From assembly GCF_001418085.1 (NCBI RefSeq), contig NZ_LIQH01000032.1, positions 1 through 64,000 of the forward strand: a stretch of 64,000 bases of DNA, written 5' to 3'. The DNA is from Lacinutrix algicola (GTDB taxonomy: Bacteria > Bacteroidota > Bacteroidia > Flavobacteriales > Flavobacteriaceae). Positions 16,351 through 25,184 of the stretch are shown piece after piece; positions within the stretch are counted from its first letter, which is position 1; each line of letters begins with the position of its first letter. Below the pieces are notes generated by a model, which was given only the letters and a program-made list of their open reading frames with translations, did no database searches and was not told where the DNA came from. A program made the translations under genes and the position numbers.

Positions 16351-18303
16351 TTGAAAACAAAACTACTTATACTTATAGTATTGCTTATTTCGTTAAGCAG
16401 TCAATCTCAAAACGAACACATAGATAGTTTGGTTTCTGTATTAAAAGAAACTAAAATAGAAACCCATAAACTAACGTTGTTAAACACTATTTCTAATGCA
16501 CACAAAACGAGTAGTGGAACAGAAGTAATTAGTTATGCTAATAAAGCTGTAGCACTTGCTAAAAAGCTAAATTCTAACACAGCACTTGGTAATGCATACG
16601 TAAACTTAGGGAACGGAAACATTATTATAGGAAACCATGACAAGGCTATCGATTATTTTAAAAAAGCAAAAAGTATTTTTGAAATTGAATTTAAAAAACA
16701 ACCAACCCAAGATTTAAAGAAGAGTATAGCGAGAACATATGGTAGTATTGGTATTGTATTCTCACAACAAAGTAACTATTCTAGAGCATTTCAATATTTA
16801 ATTAAATCAATAACTATTTACGAAGAACTTAAAGACTTCAAAATGCTTTCTATATTAAATAATAATGTTGGAGTCGCTTATCAAGCACAAGAAGATTATA
16901 GCAAAGCATTAGAGTATTATAATAAAGCAAAACAAACCCAAAAGCAGTTACAAGATCCTAATATTGGGATCACCCTAACCAACATTGCAAATTGTCATTT
17001 AAAATTGAAAGCATTACCCAAAGCGCTTTCAGTTTTTAACGAGGCAGAACAATCTGTAAAAGATAACCCTAGAGCATTAGGCGAATGGCATAATAGTATT
17101 GGTTCATATTACCATAAAGTGAATGCTCCAGAAAAAGCCATGAAACATTGGGAAAAAGCAATAATTACATTTAGTAGTATTGATGATAAGTTTGGAATTA
17201 CAGACACTTATATTTTTAAAAGTGGATTGCTTTTAGAGCAAAAACAATATACTAAAGCTATTGAAAACTCTAAAAAAGCATTAATTTTAGCTAACCAAAC
17301 CAATGTTTTAGAACAGCAAACATTGTCCGAAAAAGTGCTAAGTGAGGCTTACGAAAAGCAGAATAACTTTGTTGAAGCACTAAAACATCAAAAGCAATAT
17401 TCAATATTTAAAGACTCTTTAGTAAATATTAAAAGTGTAAAAAAAAGTGTGCAAGCGCAAATGAGTTTTGAATATGAAAAAGAAAAAAACACTCAACGTT
17501 TAGAACAAGAAAAACAACAATTGTTAGAAGCCGAAGAAGCTAAAATAAAAACTATTAAATATGGTTTTGCAGCCTTTAGTGTATTGCTATTGTCAGGATT
17601 AGGTTTTTTGTACTACAACCGTAAACAACTTAAAACACGATTAACTTTAGAAAAAGAGTTGGCTGAATACGAGCAAAAAGCATTACACCTTCAAATGAAT
17701 CCTCATTTTATTTTTAACTGTTTAGGTGCAATTTCTGGGTTTATAATTAACAATGGTACAGATCACGCTATTAAATACCTGTCTAAGTTTTCAAAACTAA
17801 TGCGCTTAACTTTAGAGTATTCTAAAGAATCTTTAATACCAATAGGAAAGGAAATTGAAAGCCTTCAAAACTATTTAGAATTAGAAAAACTACGTTTTAA
17901 TAATACCTTCAATTTTACAATAACAAAAAGCGAAACTATTGAAGATGCTGTGGCAATTCCGCCATTATTAATCCAACCTATTGTAGAAAATGCAATTATT
18001 CATGGCATTATACCTAAAAAAGCAGAAGGAAATTTAACAATTAATTTTACTGCAAATAACGATATGATTGTTTGCGAAATTATAGATGATGGTGTTGGGA
18101 TAGATAATTCAATTAAGAAAAAAGAACAATCGGTGCAAATCCATAAATCGATGGCTTTAGATATTATTAAAAAACGATTAGGTATGATTACCGAAGTCTC
18201 TAATAAAAAAGCAAGTATAAAAAGTTTTCAGCTTTATGATGCAAACGGAAATAGTGAAGGCACAAAAGTAATTATTACGTTACCAATTCAATACATAGAT
18301 TAA
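16351..18303 (+). CDS. TPR-containing LytS-type sensor histidine kinase
   Basis: Membrane sensor kinase of 650 residues. A signal peptide (1-19) leads into several TPR repeats (about 35-350, e.g. NAYVNLGNGNIIIGNHDKAIDYFKKA and NNNVGVAYQAQEDYSKALEYYNKA) outside the cytoplasm. A coiled coil and one transmembrane helix (about 401-420) follow. The His_kinase domain has phosphate-accepting His452 in LQMNPHFIFN, then the HATPase with PPLLIQPIVENAIIHGI and DDGVGID. TTG start, chosen because it opens the signal peptide. The LytTR regulator follows two bases later, so this is a cognate pair. Ligand unknown. Confidence 0.9.
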   Translation: MKTKLLILIVLLISLSSQSQNEHIDSLVSVLKETKIETHKLTLLNTISNAHKTSSGTEVISYANKAVALAKKLNSNTALGNAYVNLGNGNIIIGNHDKAIDYFKKAKSIFEIEFKKQPTQDLKKSIARTYGSIGIVFSQQSNYSRAFQYLIKSITIYEELKDFKMLSILNNNVGVAYQAQEDYSKALEYYNKAKQTQKQLQDPNIGITLTNIANCHLKLKALPKALSVFNEAEQSVKDNPRALGEWHNSIGSYYHKVNAPEKAMKHWEKAIITFSSIDDKFGITDTYIFKSGLLLEQKQYTKAIENSKKALILANQTNVLEQQTLSEKVLSEAYEKQNNFVEALKHQKQYSIFKDSLVNIKSVKKSVQAQMSFEYEKEKNTQRLEQEKQQLLEAEEAKIKTIKYGFAAFSVLLLSGLGFLYYNRKQLKTRLTLEKELAEYEQKALHLQMNPHFIFNCLGAISGFIINNGTDHAIKYLSKFSKLMRLTLEYSKESLIPIGKEIESLQNYLELEKLRFNNTFNFTITKSETIEDAVAIPPLLIQPIVENAIIHGIIPKKAEGNLTINFTANNDMIVCEIIDDGVGIDNSIKKKEQSVQIHKSMALDIIKKRLGMITEVSNKKASIKSFQLYDANGNSEGTKVIITLPIQYID

Positions 18304-18305
18304 TT

Positions 18306-19067
18306 ATGATTACAGCAGTTATAATAGACGACGATATAAATTTACGTAACGGTATGAAAGGTTTGTTAAAACTTTATGCACCAGAAATCAGTATTATTGG
18401 CGAAGCCGATAATGTACAAAATGGCGTTACCGAAATTGTAAATAAAAAACCACAAGTGGTGTTTTTAGATATTCAATTAACCGATGGAACTGGTTTCGAT
18501 ATTTTAGAAAAAATTACAGAAACTGAAGGTAAAATAAATACAAATATTGTTTTTATAACAGCTCATGAAAAATATGCTATAAAAGCATTTCGCTTTTCTG
18601 CTTTAGATTTTTTATTAAAACCTGTAGATCCAGACGAGTTACAACAAGTAATTGCAAAAATTAAAAATAATTTAGAAAGTAAAGCCAGTTATTCTAATAT
18701 AGATTTGTTATTAGAAAACATTAGTAAAAAAGTAGATACCTTTAAGCGTATTGCTTTATCAACAAGCGAAGGTATTCACCTTTTCGAAATTGGAGATATT
18801 ATACGCTGCGAAAGCCAAGATAATTACACCAAGTTTTACATTAAAAACCAAAAATCCATTTTAATTTCAAAAACCTTAAAAGAGTATGACGAGTTGTTAA
18901 GCGAACATGGTTTTGAGCGCATTCATCAAAGTCACTTAATAAATATAGCGTATTTAAAAGCCTATATAAAAAGTGATGGTGGTTATGTGTTAATGCAAGA
19001 CGATAGTCATTTACCAATATCGCAACGTAAACGCGAACGTTTAAAACAACTGTTAAACACCATTTAA
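18306..19067 (+). CDS. LytTR-family response regulator
   Basis: DNA-binding partner of the kinase at 16351. 253 residues: receiver domain 1-120 with the acidic pair DDD at 8-10, phospho-acceptor Asp55 in VVFLDIQL, and the LKPVD lysine near 106. The LytTR DNA-binding domain occupies about 150-250 (IRCESQDNYTKFYI, HQSHLINIAYLKAY, LPISQRKRERLKQLL). Targets are unknown; the T9SS protein gene 95 bases downstream is a possible but unproven one. Confidence 0.92.
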   Translation: MITAVIIDDDINLRNGMKGLLKLYAPEISIIGEADNVQNGVTEIVNKKPQVVFLDIQLTDGTGFDILEKITETEGKINTNIVFITAHEKYAIKAFRFSALDFLLKPVDPDELQQVIAKIKNNLESKASYSNIDLLLENISKKVDTFKRIALSTSEGIHLFEIGDIIRCESQDNYTKFYIKNQKSILISKTLKEYDELLSEHGFERIHQSHLINIAYLKAYIKSDGGYVLMQDDSHLPISQRKRERLKQLLNTI

Positions 19068-19089
19068 AAATCGAATTCTAAGTCAAACC
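19067..19089 (+). repeat. Direct repeat, right copy, after the two-component operon
   Basis: Matches 16258-16280 at 21 of 23 positions (AAAATCGAATTCTAAGTC here). Begins at the last base of the response regulator stop codon. Confidence 0.45.
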
Positions 19090-19161
19090 CATAGAATACT
19101 AATTTGGTATAAAAAAAATAGAAGTTTCTATATTAAATTTATATAAAAAAAAACAATTGCT

Positions 19162-21672
19162 ATGAAAAATATAAAAACCATAATCCATCTAATTTTACTG
19201 TTTGTTTCTAGTTTTGCTTTTGGGCAAATAGTAAATATTCCAGATGCTAATTTTAAGGCAGGATTATTGAATTTGCCAAGTTCGTATTTTTCCACCTCAG
19301 ATTTTGTTTATGTATCTGGTACTTCAACACAAACTTATACACAGGGAACAGGGAGTATAGATGTTAATGGAGATGGAGAAATACAAGAGTCCGAAGCTCT
19401 GTTGATTACAGGTTTGAGCTTGGGTGGTTTTGGTATTATTTCTTTACAAGGAATAGACGCGTGTATAAACTTAGAGTATTTAGACCTTGAACAGGAAACT
19501 AGCTTAAATAATCTTGATTTGTCAAGTAATATAGAATTAGAGTATTTAAATGTTAGTGGTTGTGTAGCTCTTAATAATCTTGATGTATCTTCTAATTTGC
19601 AATTAGAACATCTTGATTTTAATTATAGTGATGGTTTTAGTACAATTGATTTGTCAAATAATTCACAATTAAAATACCTTAATTGTGAAGGTAATTTTTC
19701 TTTACAAAATTTAGATTTATCTAACAATTTGCAATTAGAGTATTTAAACGTTAATCAAAATATTAACCTTAATACTCTTGATTTATCAAATAATATAGAA
19801 TTGAAAGAGCTTTATGGTGAAAGCTTAGAATTAATAACATCATTAGATTTGTCAAACAATTTACAATTAGAGTATCTTTATTGTCCTACTGGAAATATTA
19901 ATACTCTTAATCTACCAAATAGCTCGCAATTAGAATATATTGATGCCCAATCAAATCAACTTACAACTTTAAATGTTAGTTCAAATGTTAATTTAAGAGA
20001 GCTTTATTTAAGACAGAACACTCAATTTTCTGGTGTAGATTTAAGTAGTAACGTTAATCTTGAAATATTAAATTTAGGAGCTAATAATGTTCAAACTGAA
20101 ATAGATTTAAGTCTAAATCCATTAATAAATACACTTGTGTTTTCAGAAGCGAGTGCTTTAGAGTCAATCTACTTAAAGAATGGTAGTTCGTTAACCACAA
20201 TTAATACATCTGGATCTGATAATATTCAATTTGTTTGTGCAGATGATGATGAAGTTGATTTTTTAACTAACTATTTTTCAGGTCAAGGTATTACTCCAAA
20301 CATAAATTCCTATTGCTCATTCACTCCAGGAGGAGATTATAACACAATAACAGGAAATACAACTTTCGATTTAGATAACAATGGTTGCGATGCAAGCAAT
20401 TTGGTATTCCCACATTTAAAACTAAATATAGATGATGGTACAGATACAGGTTCATCCTTTACAACCAACTCAGGAGAATACAACTTCTACACACAAGACG
20501 GTAATTTCACAATAACACCAGAATTTGAGAACCCAACCTTCTTTAATGCAACACCAATAGACGCAATAATTAATTTTACGGATGCAAATAACAACATAAC
20601 AACACAAGATTTCTGCATTACTGCAAATGGAGTACATAACGACGTAGAAATTGTAATGGCACCAACAATACCTGCAAGACCAGGTTTTGATGCAGAATAC
20701 ATTATTACCTACAAAAACAAAGGAAACCAAACGCTATCAGGTGATTTTGTTTTTAATTATGATGATACTGTTTTAGATTATATAAGCGCAACAGAAGCTC
20801 CATTAACACAAACCACAGGACTACTAAGTTGGAATTATACCAATTTATTTCCTTTCGAAAGCAGAAGCGTTTACGTAACCCTAAACGTAAACAGTCCACA
20901 AGAAACACCTGAAGTTAATATAGACGATCTATTGGATTTCTTTCTAACAATAAATCCAGTTGTAGGAGATGAAATACCTGACGATAATACTTTTGGATAT
21001 AAGCAAACAGTAGTTGGAAGTTACGATCCAAACGATATAACTTGTCTTGAAGGCGATATAGTAGAGCCAACTCAAATTGGAGAATACTTGCATTATATTA
21101 TCAATTTTGAAAACACAGGTAATTTTCCAGCACAAAATATTGTAGTAGCCACAGAAATAGATCCTGCAATGTTCGATATTAATACTTTGCGTGTTTTAAG
21201 TAGTTCTCACGATGCATATGTAAAAGTAAAAGGAGGTATAGTAGAAATTGTTTTCGAAGCAATTTATTTAGATACAGGAGGACATGGAAACATTCTATTA
21301 AAAGTACAATCTCAAGATACTTTGCAAACAAACGATACTGTTACAAAAAATGCAGAAATCTTTTTTGATTATAATTTTCCAATAGAAACTAATAACGCAA
21401 ATACAACCTATGCAGTATTAAGTACTACAGAATTTGAAATAGACCATTCGGTTTCGGTATATCCAAATCCAGTTAAGGATGTGGTTATAATCTCAGCTAA
21501 GGATAATATAAAATCTGTTGCATTATTCGATGTTTCTGGTCGTGTATTACAAACCAAAATAACTACTAGTAAGGAATTGAAACTAGATTTGTCTAGTAGA
21601 GCAAGTGGTGTGTATTTTGTAAAAATAACAACAGAGAAAGGAATAAAAGTAGAGAAGATTTTAAAAGATTAA
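19162..21672 (+). CDS. Leucine-rich-repeat T9SS type A cargo protein
   Basis: Secreted or surface-bound protein of 836 residues. Signal peptide 1-21 (FAFG before Q). Residues about 85-400 carry irregular leucine-rich repeats of about 21-24 residues with the pattern LDLSNNxQLEYLN. A GDYNTITGNTTFDLDNNGCD segment starts a beta-sandwich. DPNDITCLEGDIV..GEYLHYIINFENTG is the T9SS-associated DUF7619-like domain. The last 75 residues (VYPNPVKDVVIIS ... GVYFVKI ... KILKD) are a type A sorting domain read by the T9SS. Binding partner unknown. Confidence 0.9.
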   Translation: MKNIKTIIHLILLFVSSFAFGQIVNIPDANFKAGLLNLPSSYFSTSDFVYVSGTSTQTYTQGTGSIDVNGDGEIQESEALLITGLSLGGFGIISLQGIDACINLEYLDLEQETSLNNLDLSSNIELEYLNVSGCVALNNLDVSSNLQLEHLDFNYSDGFSTIDLSNNSQLKYLNCEGNFSLQNLDLSNNLQLEYLNVNQNINLNTLDLSNNIELKELYGESLELITSLDLSNNLQLEYLYCPTGNINTLNLPNSSQLEYIDAQSNQLTTLNVSSNVNLRELYLRQNTQFSGVDLSSNVNLEILNLGANNVQTEIDLSLNPLINTLVFSEASALESIYLKNGSSLTTINTSGSDNIQFVCADDDEVDFLTNYFSGQGITPNINSYCSFTPGGDYNTITGNTTFDLDNNGCDASNLVFPHLKLNIDDGTDTGSSFTTNSGEYNFYTQDGNFTITPEFENPTFFNATPIDAIINFTDANNNITTQDFCITANGVHNDVEIVMAPTIPARPGFDAEYIITYKNKGNQTLSGDFVFNYDDTVLDYISATEAPLTQTTGLLSWNYTNLFPFESRSVYVTLNVNSPQETPEVNIDDLLDFFLTINPVVGDEIPDDNTFGYKQTVVGSYDPNDITCLEGDIVEPTQIGEYLHYIINFENTGNFPAQNIVVATEIDPAMFDINTLRVLSSSHDAYVKVKGGIVEIVFEAIYLDTGGHGNILLKVQSQDTLQTNDTVTKNAEIFFDYNFPIETNNANTTYAVLSTTEFEIDHSVSVYPNPVKDVVIISAKDNIKSVALFDVSGRVLQTKITTSKELKLDLSSRASGVYFVKITTEKGIKVEKILKD

Positions 21673-21699
21673 AAATAGTTTTAGTTAGTTATTTTTTCA

Positions 21700-21732
21700 G
21701 CCATTGCAGTTTTTTTACTGCAATGGTTTTTT
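21700..21732 (+). terminator. Terminator after the LRR protein gene
   Basis: CCATTGCAGT pairs with ACTGCAATGG around a T6 loop and is followed by six T residues. Confidence 0.92.
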
Positions 21733-21779
21733 ATTGTTTCATTACAAGGAGTTAAGTAATCTCTTAAGTAGAAACAATT

Positions 21780-21801
21780 CTTATATCTTTACAGATATAA
21801 G
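21780..21801 (+). promoter_or_regulatory. Perfect 9-4-9 palindrome overlapping a promoter box
   Basis: CTTATATCT and AGATATAAG are exact inverted arms around TTAC. The left arm and loop contain TATCTTTA, close to the TAnnTTTG -7 box. It ends 21 bases before the start of the binding-protein gene, a layout that suits a repressor site. Confidence 0.45.
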
Positions 21802-21822
21802 TTATTCGCTATTTTAAATAAA

Positions 21823-22608
21823 ATGAAAGATCAAATAGGTAGACAATTAAACATAGATACTATTCCAAAACGAATAATCTCACTCGTACCATCACAAACC
21901 GAGCTGCTTGTCGATTTAGGTCTTGAAGATTCTATAGTTGGTCTAACAAAATTCTGCATACATCCCATTCAATTAAAAACTACAGAAAAAGTAGTTGGAG
22001 GCACAAAGCAAATTAATCTCGATAAAATAAAGGCACTTAAGCCAGATATTATACTTTGTAATAAAGAAGAAAACACAAAAGAGATAGTAGAAGCTTGCGA
22101 AAGTATTTGCATAACTCACGTGTCAGATATTTTCACAGTAGAAGATAGTTTAGAGCTTATAAAACAATATGGCGAAATTTTTAATAAAGAAGCAAACGCG
22201 ATAAAAATATCAAATCAAATTAATGCTAATTTAAAAGATTTTAAAGCCTTTGTAAAAGAGGAGCCAATTCTAAAAGTAGCTTATTTTATATGGAGAAAAC
22301 CATGGATGGTAGCTGGTAATAATACGTTTATAAATCATTTGTTAGAATTAAATAAATTCGAAAATGTTTATAATAACTTAGAACGCTATCCCGAAATAGA
22401 ATTAGAAAAATTAAAGTTAAACAGAGGTCCTGAAATTATATTACTGTCTAGCGAACCTTACCCATTTAAAAACGAACATGCCATAGAAATAAATAACGCA
22501 TCTCCTCACGCAAAAACAGTTCTTGTAGATGGAGAAATGTTTTCGTGGTATGGTTCTAGACTTATAAAAGCATTTAGTTACTTTAAAATGCTACGTCAAA
22601 ACCTTTAG
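21823..22608 (+). CDS. BtuF-like helical-backbone metal/cobalamin binding protein
   Basis: A 261-residue protein of the class III periplasmic-binding fold (BtuF/FhuD type): RIISLVPSQTELLVDLGLEDSIVGLTKFC, KPDIILCNKEEN and VAYFIWRKPWMVAGNNTFINHLL. There is no obvious signal peptide (it begins MKDQIGRQLNID), so it may work in the cytosol or be delivered unusually. No ABC permease or TonB receptor is next to it. A B12 link is plausible because the B12-dependent mutase icmF is 2.6 kb downstream, but iron or other ligands cannot be excluded. Confidence 0.8.
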   Translation: MKDQIGRQLNIDTIPKRIISLVPSQTELLVDLGLEDSIVGLTKFCIHPIQLKTTEKVVGGTKQINLDKIKALKPDIILCNKEENTKEIVEACESICITHVSDIFTVEDSLELIKQYGEIFNKEANAIKISNQINANLKDFKAFVKEEPILKVAYFIWRKPWMVAGNNTFINHLLELNKFENVYNNLERYPEIELEKLKLNRGPEIILLSSEPYPFKNEHAIEINNASPHAKTVLVDGEMFSWYGSRLIKAFSYFKMLRQNL

Positions 22609-22805
22609 GGAGTTTTTTATTATCCAGGACAGTACTAAAAGACTGTTGTGTAGCTTTTTGTTTTAATGCATTTATTTTATAGGACTTATTTAAATTAGGC
22701 CTTATTTTTCCAACTTTACAAAAATGTGTATTCATATCTTTCTTTTTATATAAATACGAGTAGTTTTCTTACTTAGATCTCGTTCAAAGTAAAAAACATA
22801 AAACT

Positions 22806-23003
22806 TTATATTGTAGCCTTTGGGTTATCACGAAACAGAAATTTAATCTTGTTTAATTTGTGTAATAATTTCAGTGCCTTAAACTCAGAGTCATCACTAA
22901 GTGCATGGTCTGTTTCTCTTAAATTATAGGCTTGTTCTATTAGCTGCAGATACCGGCTATTTAGTTTTTGATGATGAGATTCTAATAGATTTACTTTTTT
23001 CAT
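22806..23003 (-). CDS. Small Lacal_2735-like protein
   Basis: A 65-residue, charged, helical protein without a membrane segment: HQKLNSRYLQLIEQAYNLRETDHALSDD then EFKALKLLHKLNKI. The layout (helix of about 20 residues, T/N-D-x-x-x-S-D turn, second helix with ExxxLxxxL) recalls the Lacal_2735 family of Flavobacteriia, function unknown. The family call is from memory and moderate. The 197-base gap between it and the BtuF-like gene holds nothing I can identify. Confidence 0.6.
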   Translation of the reverse strand: MKKVNLLESHHQKLNSRYLQLIEQAYNLRETDHALSDDSEFKALKLLHKLNKIKFLFRDNPKATI

Positions 23004-23083
23004 AATAATTAGAGCTTAGTCTTATAAAAATACGTTAAATATTGGTAATAAGCAACTTGTGTTGTTTGTGAGCTAATTAGATT

Positions 23084-23121
23084 ATAAAAAAAAGCCAATC
23101 TAAATTTTTAGATTGGCTTTA
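23084..23121 (-). terminator. Terminator downstream of the DUF4197 gene
   Basis: Arms 23091-23102 and 23109-23120 are a perfect 12-bp stem (AAAGCCAATCTA with its complement). On the minus strand it ends in a run of eight T residues, fitting the gene that stops at 23256. Confidence 0.85.
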
Positions 23122-23255
23122 AATATTTTTTACTAAACTAACTAACTCAAGTAAATTATGGAGAATATAACTTGAAGTACAAAAGTATAGAAATCCCTTT
23201 GCGCTTATGTTACCAAAACTTTAGCTTAGTATTATTAATTTGTATATTTTTTTAA

Positions 23256-23960
23256 TTAATCCTGTAGAGCAAAAACTTTCTGTAATAATGCAGTAGTTCT
23301 AGACGATGCTTTTTCTCTAATTTCTAGTTCTTCAACAGCAATCATTTTATAAACACCTTTTAAAGCTTCAGTAGTAACGTAATCTGTTAAATCAGGATTT
23401 ACATTACTAGTAAAAGGTATTGTGTTATACTTATTTATTAAGTTAGACCAAATTTGATCTGCACCAACCTTAGCAAAACTATTTTTAATTACAGGATTAA
23501 ATTTAGCATATAAAGCTGTTTGTGTTTTTCCGTTTAAGTACTGTGTTGCTGCATCTTTATCTCCTAATAAAATGTTTTTAGCATCGTTAAAAGTGATGTC
23601 TTTAACTGCGTCAACAAATATAGGTGTTGCCTCTCCAACAGCATCTTCTGCTGCACGGTTTAATACTTTTAAACCTTCGTCTGCCAAGCTGCTAAGTCCA
23701 ATATCACGTAATGCTTTATCTACTTTTTGTAACTCTGCAGGTAATAATATTTTTACTAAATCGTTCTTAAAAAAACCATCCGTAGACGTTAATTTACTTA
23801 CTTGTTTATCTATTCCAAGATCAAGAGCTTCGCGTAATCCGTTACCAATATCTAATTGAGAAATAGCGCCAGTACCTTGAGGTAGTTGACTAACAACCTG
23901 TTGTAATTCTGCACAAGCAGATAAATTTAATACTAATAAAAGGGCAATAAATTTTTTCAT
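23256..23960 (-). CDS. DUF4197 lipoprotein
   Basis: Predicted lipoprotein of 234 residues (lipobox LSAC, Cys16). The family signature is present: GLREALDLGIDKQVSKLTSTDGF, KILLPAELQKVD, AAEDAVGEATPIFVDAVKDITFNDAKNIL, and the C-terminal VTTEALKGVYKMIAVEE. DUF4197 proteins are widespread periplasmic proteins of unknown function. A terminator lies 135 bases beyond the stop. Confidence 0.9.
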   Translation of the reverse strand: MKKFIALLLVLNLSACAELQQVVSQLPQGTGAISQLDIGNGLREALDLGIDKQVSKLTSTDGFFKNDLVKILLPAELQKVDKALRDIGLSSLADEGLKVLNRAAEDAVGEATPIFVDAVKDITFNDAKNILLGDKDAATQYLNGKTQTALYAKFNPVIKNSFAKVGADQIWSNLINKYNTIPFTSNVNPDLTDYVTTEALKGVYKMIAVEELEIREKASSRTTALLQKVFALQD

Positions 23961-24020
23961 CTTTTTTTATTTTAAGTGGTAAAGGTAATAATTATTAGAG
24001 CAAATATTTTGTTAAAACTG

Positions 24021-24123
24021 TTCCGCAAGCTCCACAGCTTTAAAAAACACCGCGTTTTCCGTTATATCTTTTTTTTGCCATATATGGCAGCAAAAAAAAG
24101 GATGCCACTACAACCGCTTTCGC
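24021..24123. repeat. Dispersed hairpin element, copy 1
   Basis: The core GCCATATATGGC (a perfect 12-bp palindrome) is flanked by a T-run and an A-run, then GGATGCCA. The same arrangement recurs at 49996-50082, including CGTTATATC / CATTATATC before the T-run. It lies between DUF4197 and purU, both on the minus strand. Its right edge includes CCGCTTTCGC, overlapping in sequence with the separate 13-mer repeat. Confidence 0.7.
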
Positions 24124-24133
24124 AAAACCACTG

Positions 24134-24982
24134 TTATGAGAAAATAACGGTTTTATTATTAAACACCATTACTTTTCGTTTTATATGTAATTTAATAGCA
24201 TTAGCTAAAACAACACGCTCTAAGTCTCGACCTTTTGCTATTAAATCTTCAATAGTATAAGTGTGAGAAATACGCTCTACATCTTGTTCTATAATTGGTC
24301 CTGCATCCAATTCCTCGGTTACATAGTGGCTAGTTGCTCCAATAATTTTTACACCACGTTTATAAGCCGAGTGGTAAGGCTTTGCACCAACAAAAGCTGG
24401 TAAAAACGAATGGTGAATATTGATAACCTTATTAGGAAACTTATTAATAATTTTGCTAGACACAATTTGCATGTAACGTGCTAAAACAATAAAATCGATA
24501 CCATGAGCATTGCATAATTTTAATTGCTGTGCTTCGGCTTCAGCTTTAGTGTCTTTTGTTACGGGAATATGATAAAACGGAATATTAAAACTATCTGCAA
24601 TAGGTTTTAATGTATTGTGATTACTAATAATAAACGGAATTTCTAAATTAAGTTCACCAGAGTTATAGCGACCTAAAAGGTCGTACAAACAATGGTCGTA
24701 TTTAGAAACAAATAGTGCCATTTTAGGTTTTTCGTCATCATTATAAATACGCCACTTCATGTTAAACCTTTCGGCTAACTCCGTTTTAAAGTTAAGTTTA
24801 AAGCCTTCCATAGAAAAAGAAGTAAATTCACTTTCTAGACGCATAAAGAAAATATCTTGTTCTCTATCTACATGTTGGTCTATGTAAACAATGTTTCCAT
24901 TATTGTTGGCGATAAAGTTAGTAACTGTAGCAATAATTCCAGATTGGTCTTTGCAATGTATTTGTAATGTAATTTTTTTCAT
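24134..24982 (-). CDS. purU: Formyltetrahydrofolate deformylase
   Basis: Hydrolyses 10-formyl-THF to formate and THF, balancing the one-carbon pool and feeding formate to purine synthesis. 282 residues, the usual length. The N-terminal ACT domain (LQIHCKDQSGIIATVTNFIA) is followed by a formyltransferase domain with the catalytic region HHSFLPAFVGAKPYHSAYKRG and GATSHYVTEELDAGPIIEQD. The short tail ends beside a hairpin repeat. Its leader contains the TTCCGCGAAAGCG motif directly before the start. Confidence 0.94.
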   Translation of the reverse strand: MKKITLQIHCKDQSGIIATVTNFIANNNGNIVYIDQHVDREQDIFFMRLESEFTSFSMEGFKLNFKTELAERFNMKWRIYNDDEKPKMALFVSKYDHCLYDLLGRYNSGELNLEIPFIISNHNTLKPIADSFNIPFYHIPVTKDTKAEAEAQQLKLCNAHGIDFIVLARYMQIVSSKIINKFPNKVINIHHSFLPAFVGAKPYHSAYKRGVKIIGATSHYVTEELDAGPIIEQDVERISHTYTIEDLIAKGRDLERVVLANAIKLHIKRKVMVFNNKTVIFS

Positions 24983-24988
24983 TTTTCT

Positions 24989-25036
24989 TTCCGCGAAAGC
25001 GTTAAATTTTCACCTGTATATAATTCCGCGAAAGCG
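24989..25036. repeat. Two copies of the 13-mer TTCCGCGAAAGCG
   Basis: Exact copies at 24989-25001 and 25024-25036, 35 bases apart, in the gap between purU and icmF. A reverse-complement copy is at 49041-49053 before ppk2, and a stretched variant at 55805-55823 before sucC. The first copy lies a few bases upstream of the purU ATG. Confidence 0.7.
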
Positions 25037-25184
25037 AAAAACTGAGTGTTAATAGCATTACTAATGTACTATAAATTGGGCTGAGTAATTTTATTCACTA
25101 AAACTTTTAGATAATTGTAGTTTTTAGAGCAAATTTTTTGATTATTCCGTAAATTGCACGCTTAAATCAGATTATTTTTTCCGA

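Noticed and set aside
19480-20170. Possible CRISPR-like repeat array
   Set aside because: The repeats are coding leucine-rich repeats of uneven length within one reading frame, without constant repeats or unique spacers.
20470-20702. Minus-strand cysteine- and tyrosine-rich frames inside the T9SS gene
   Set aside because: Antisense to a well-supported protein domain, with composition typical of shadow frames.
21673-25184. Cobalamin riboswitch before the BtuF-like or icmF genes
   Set aside because: I see no B12-box-like motif or multi-branched leader; the gaps are short or filled by repeats.
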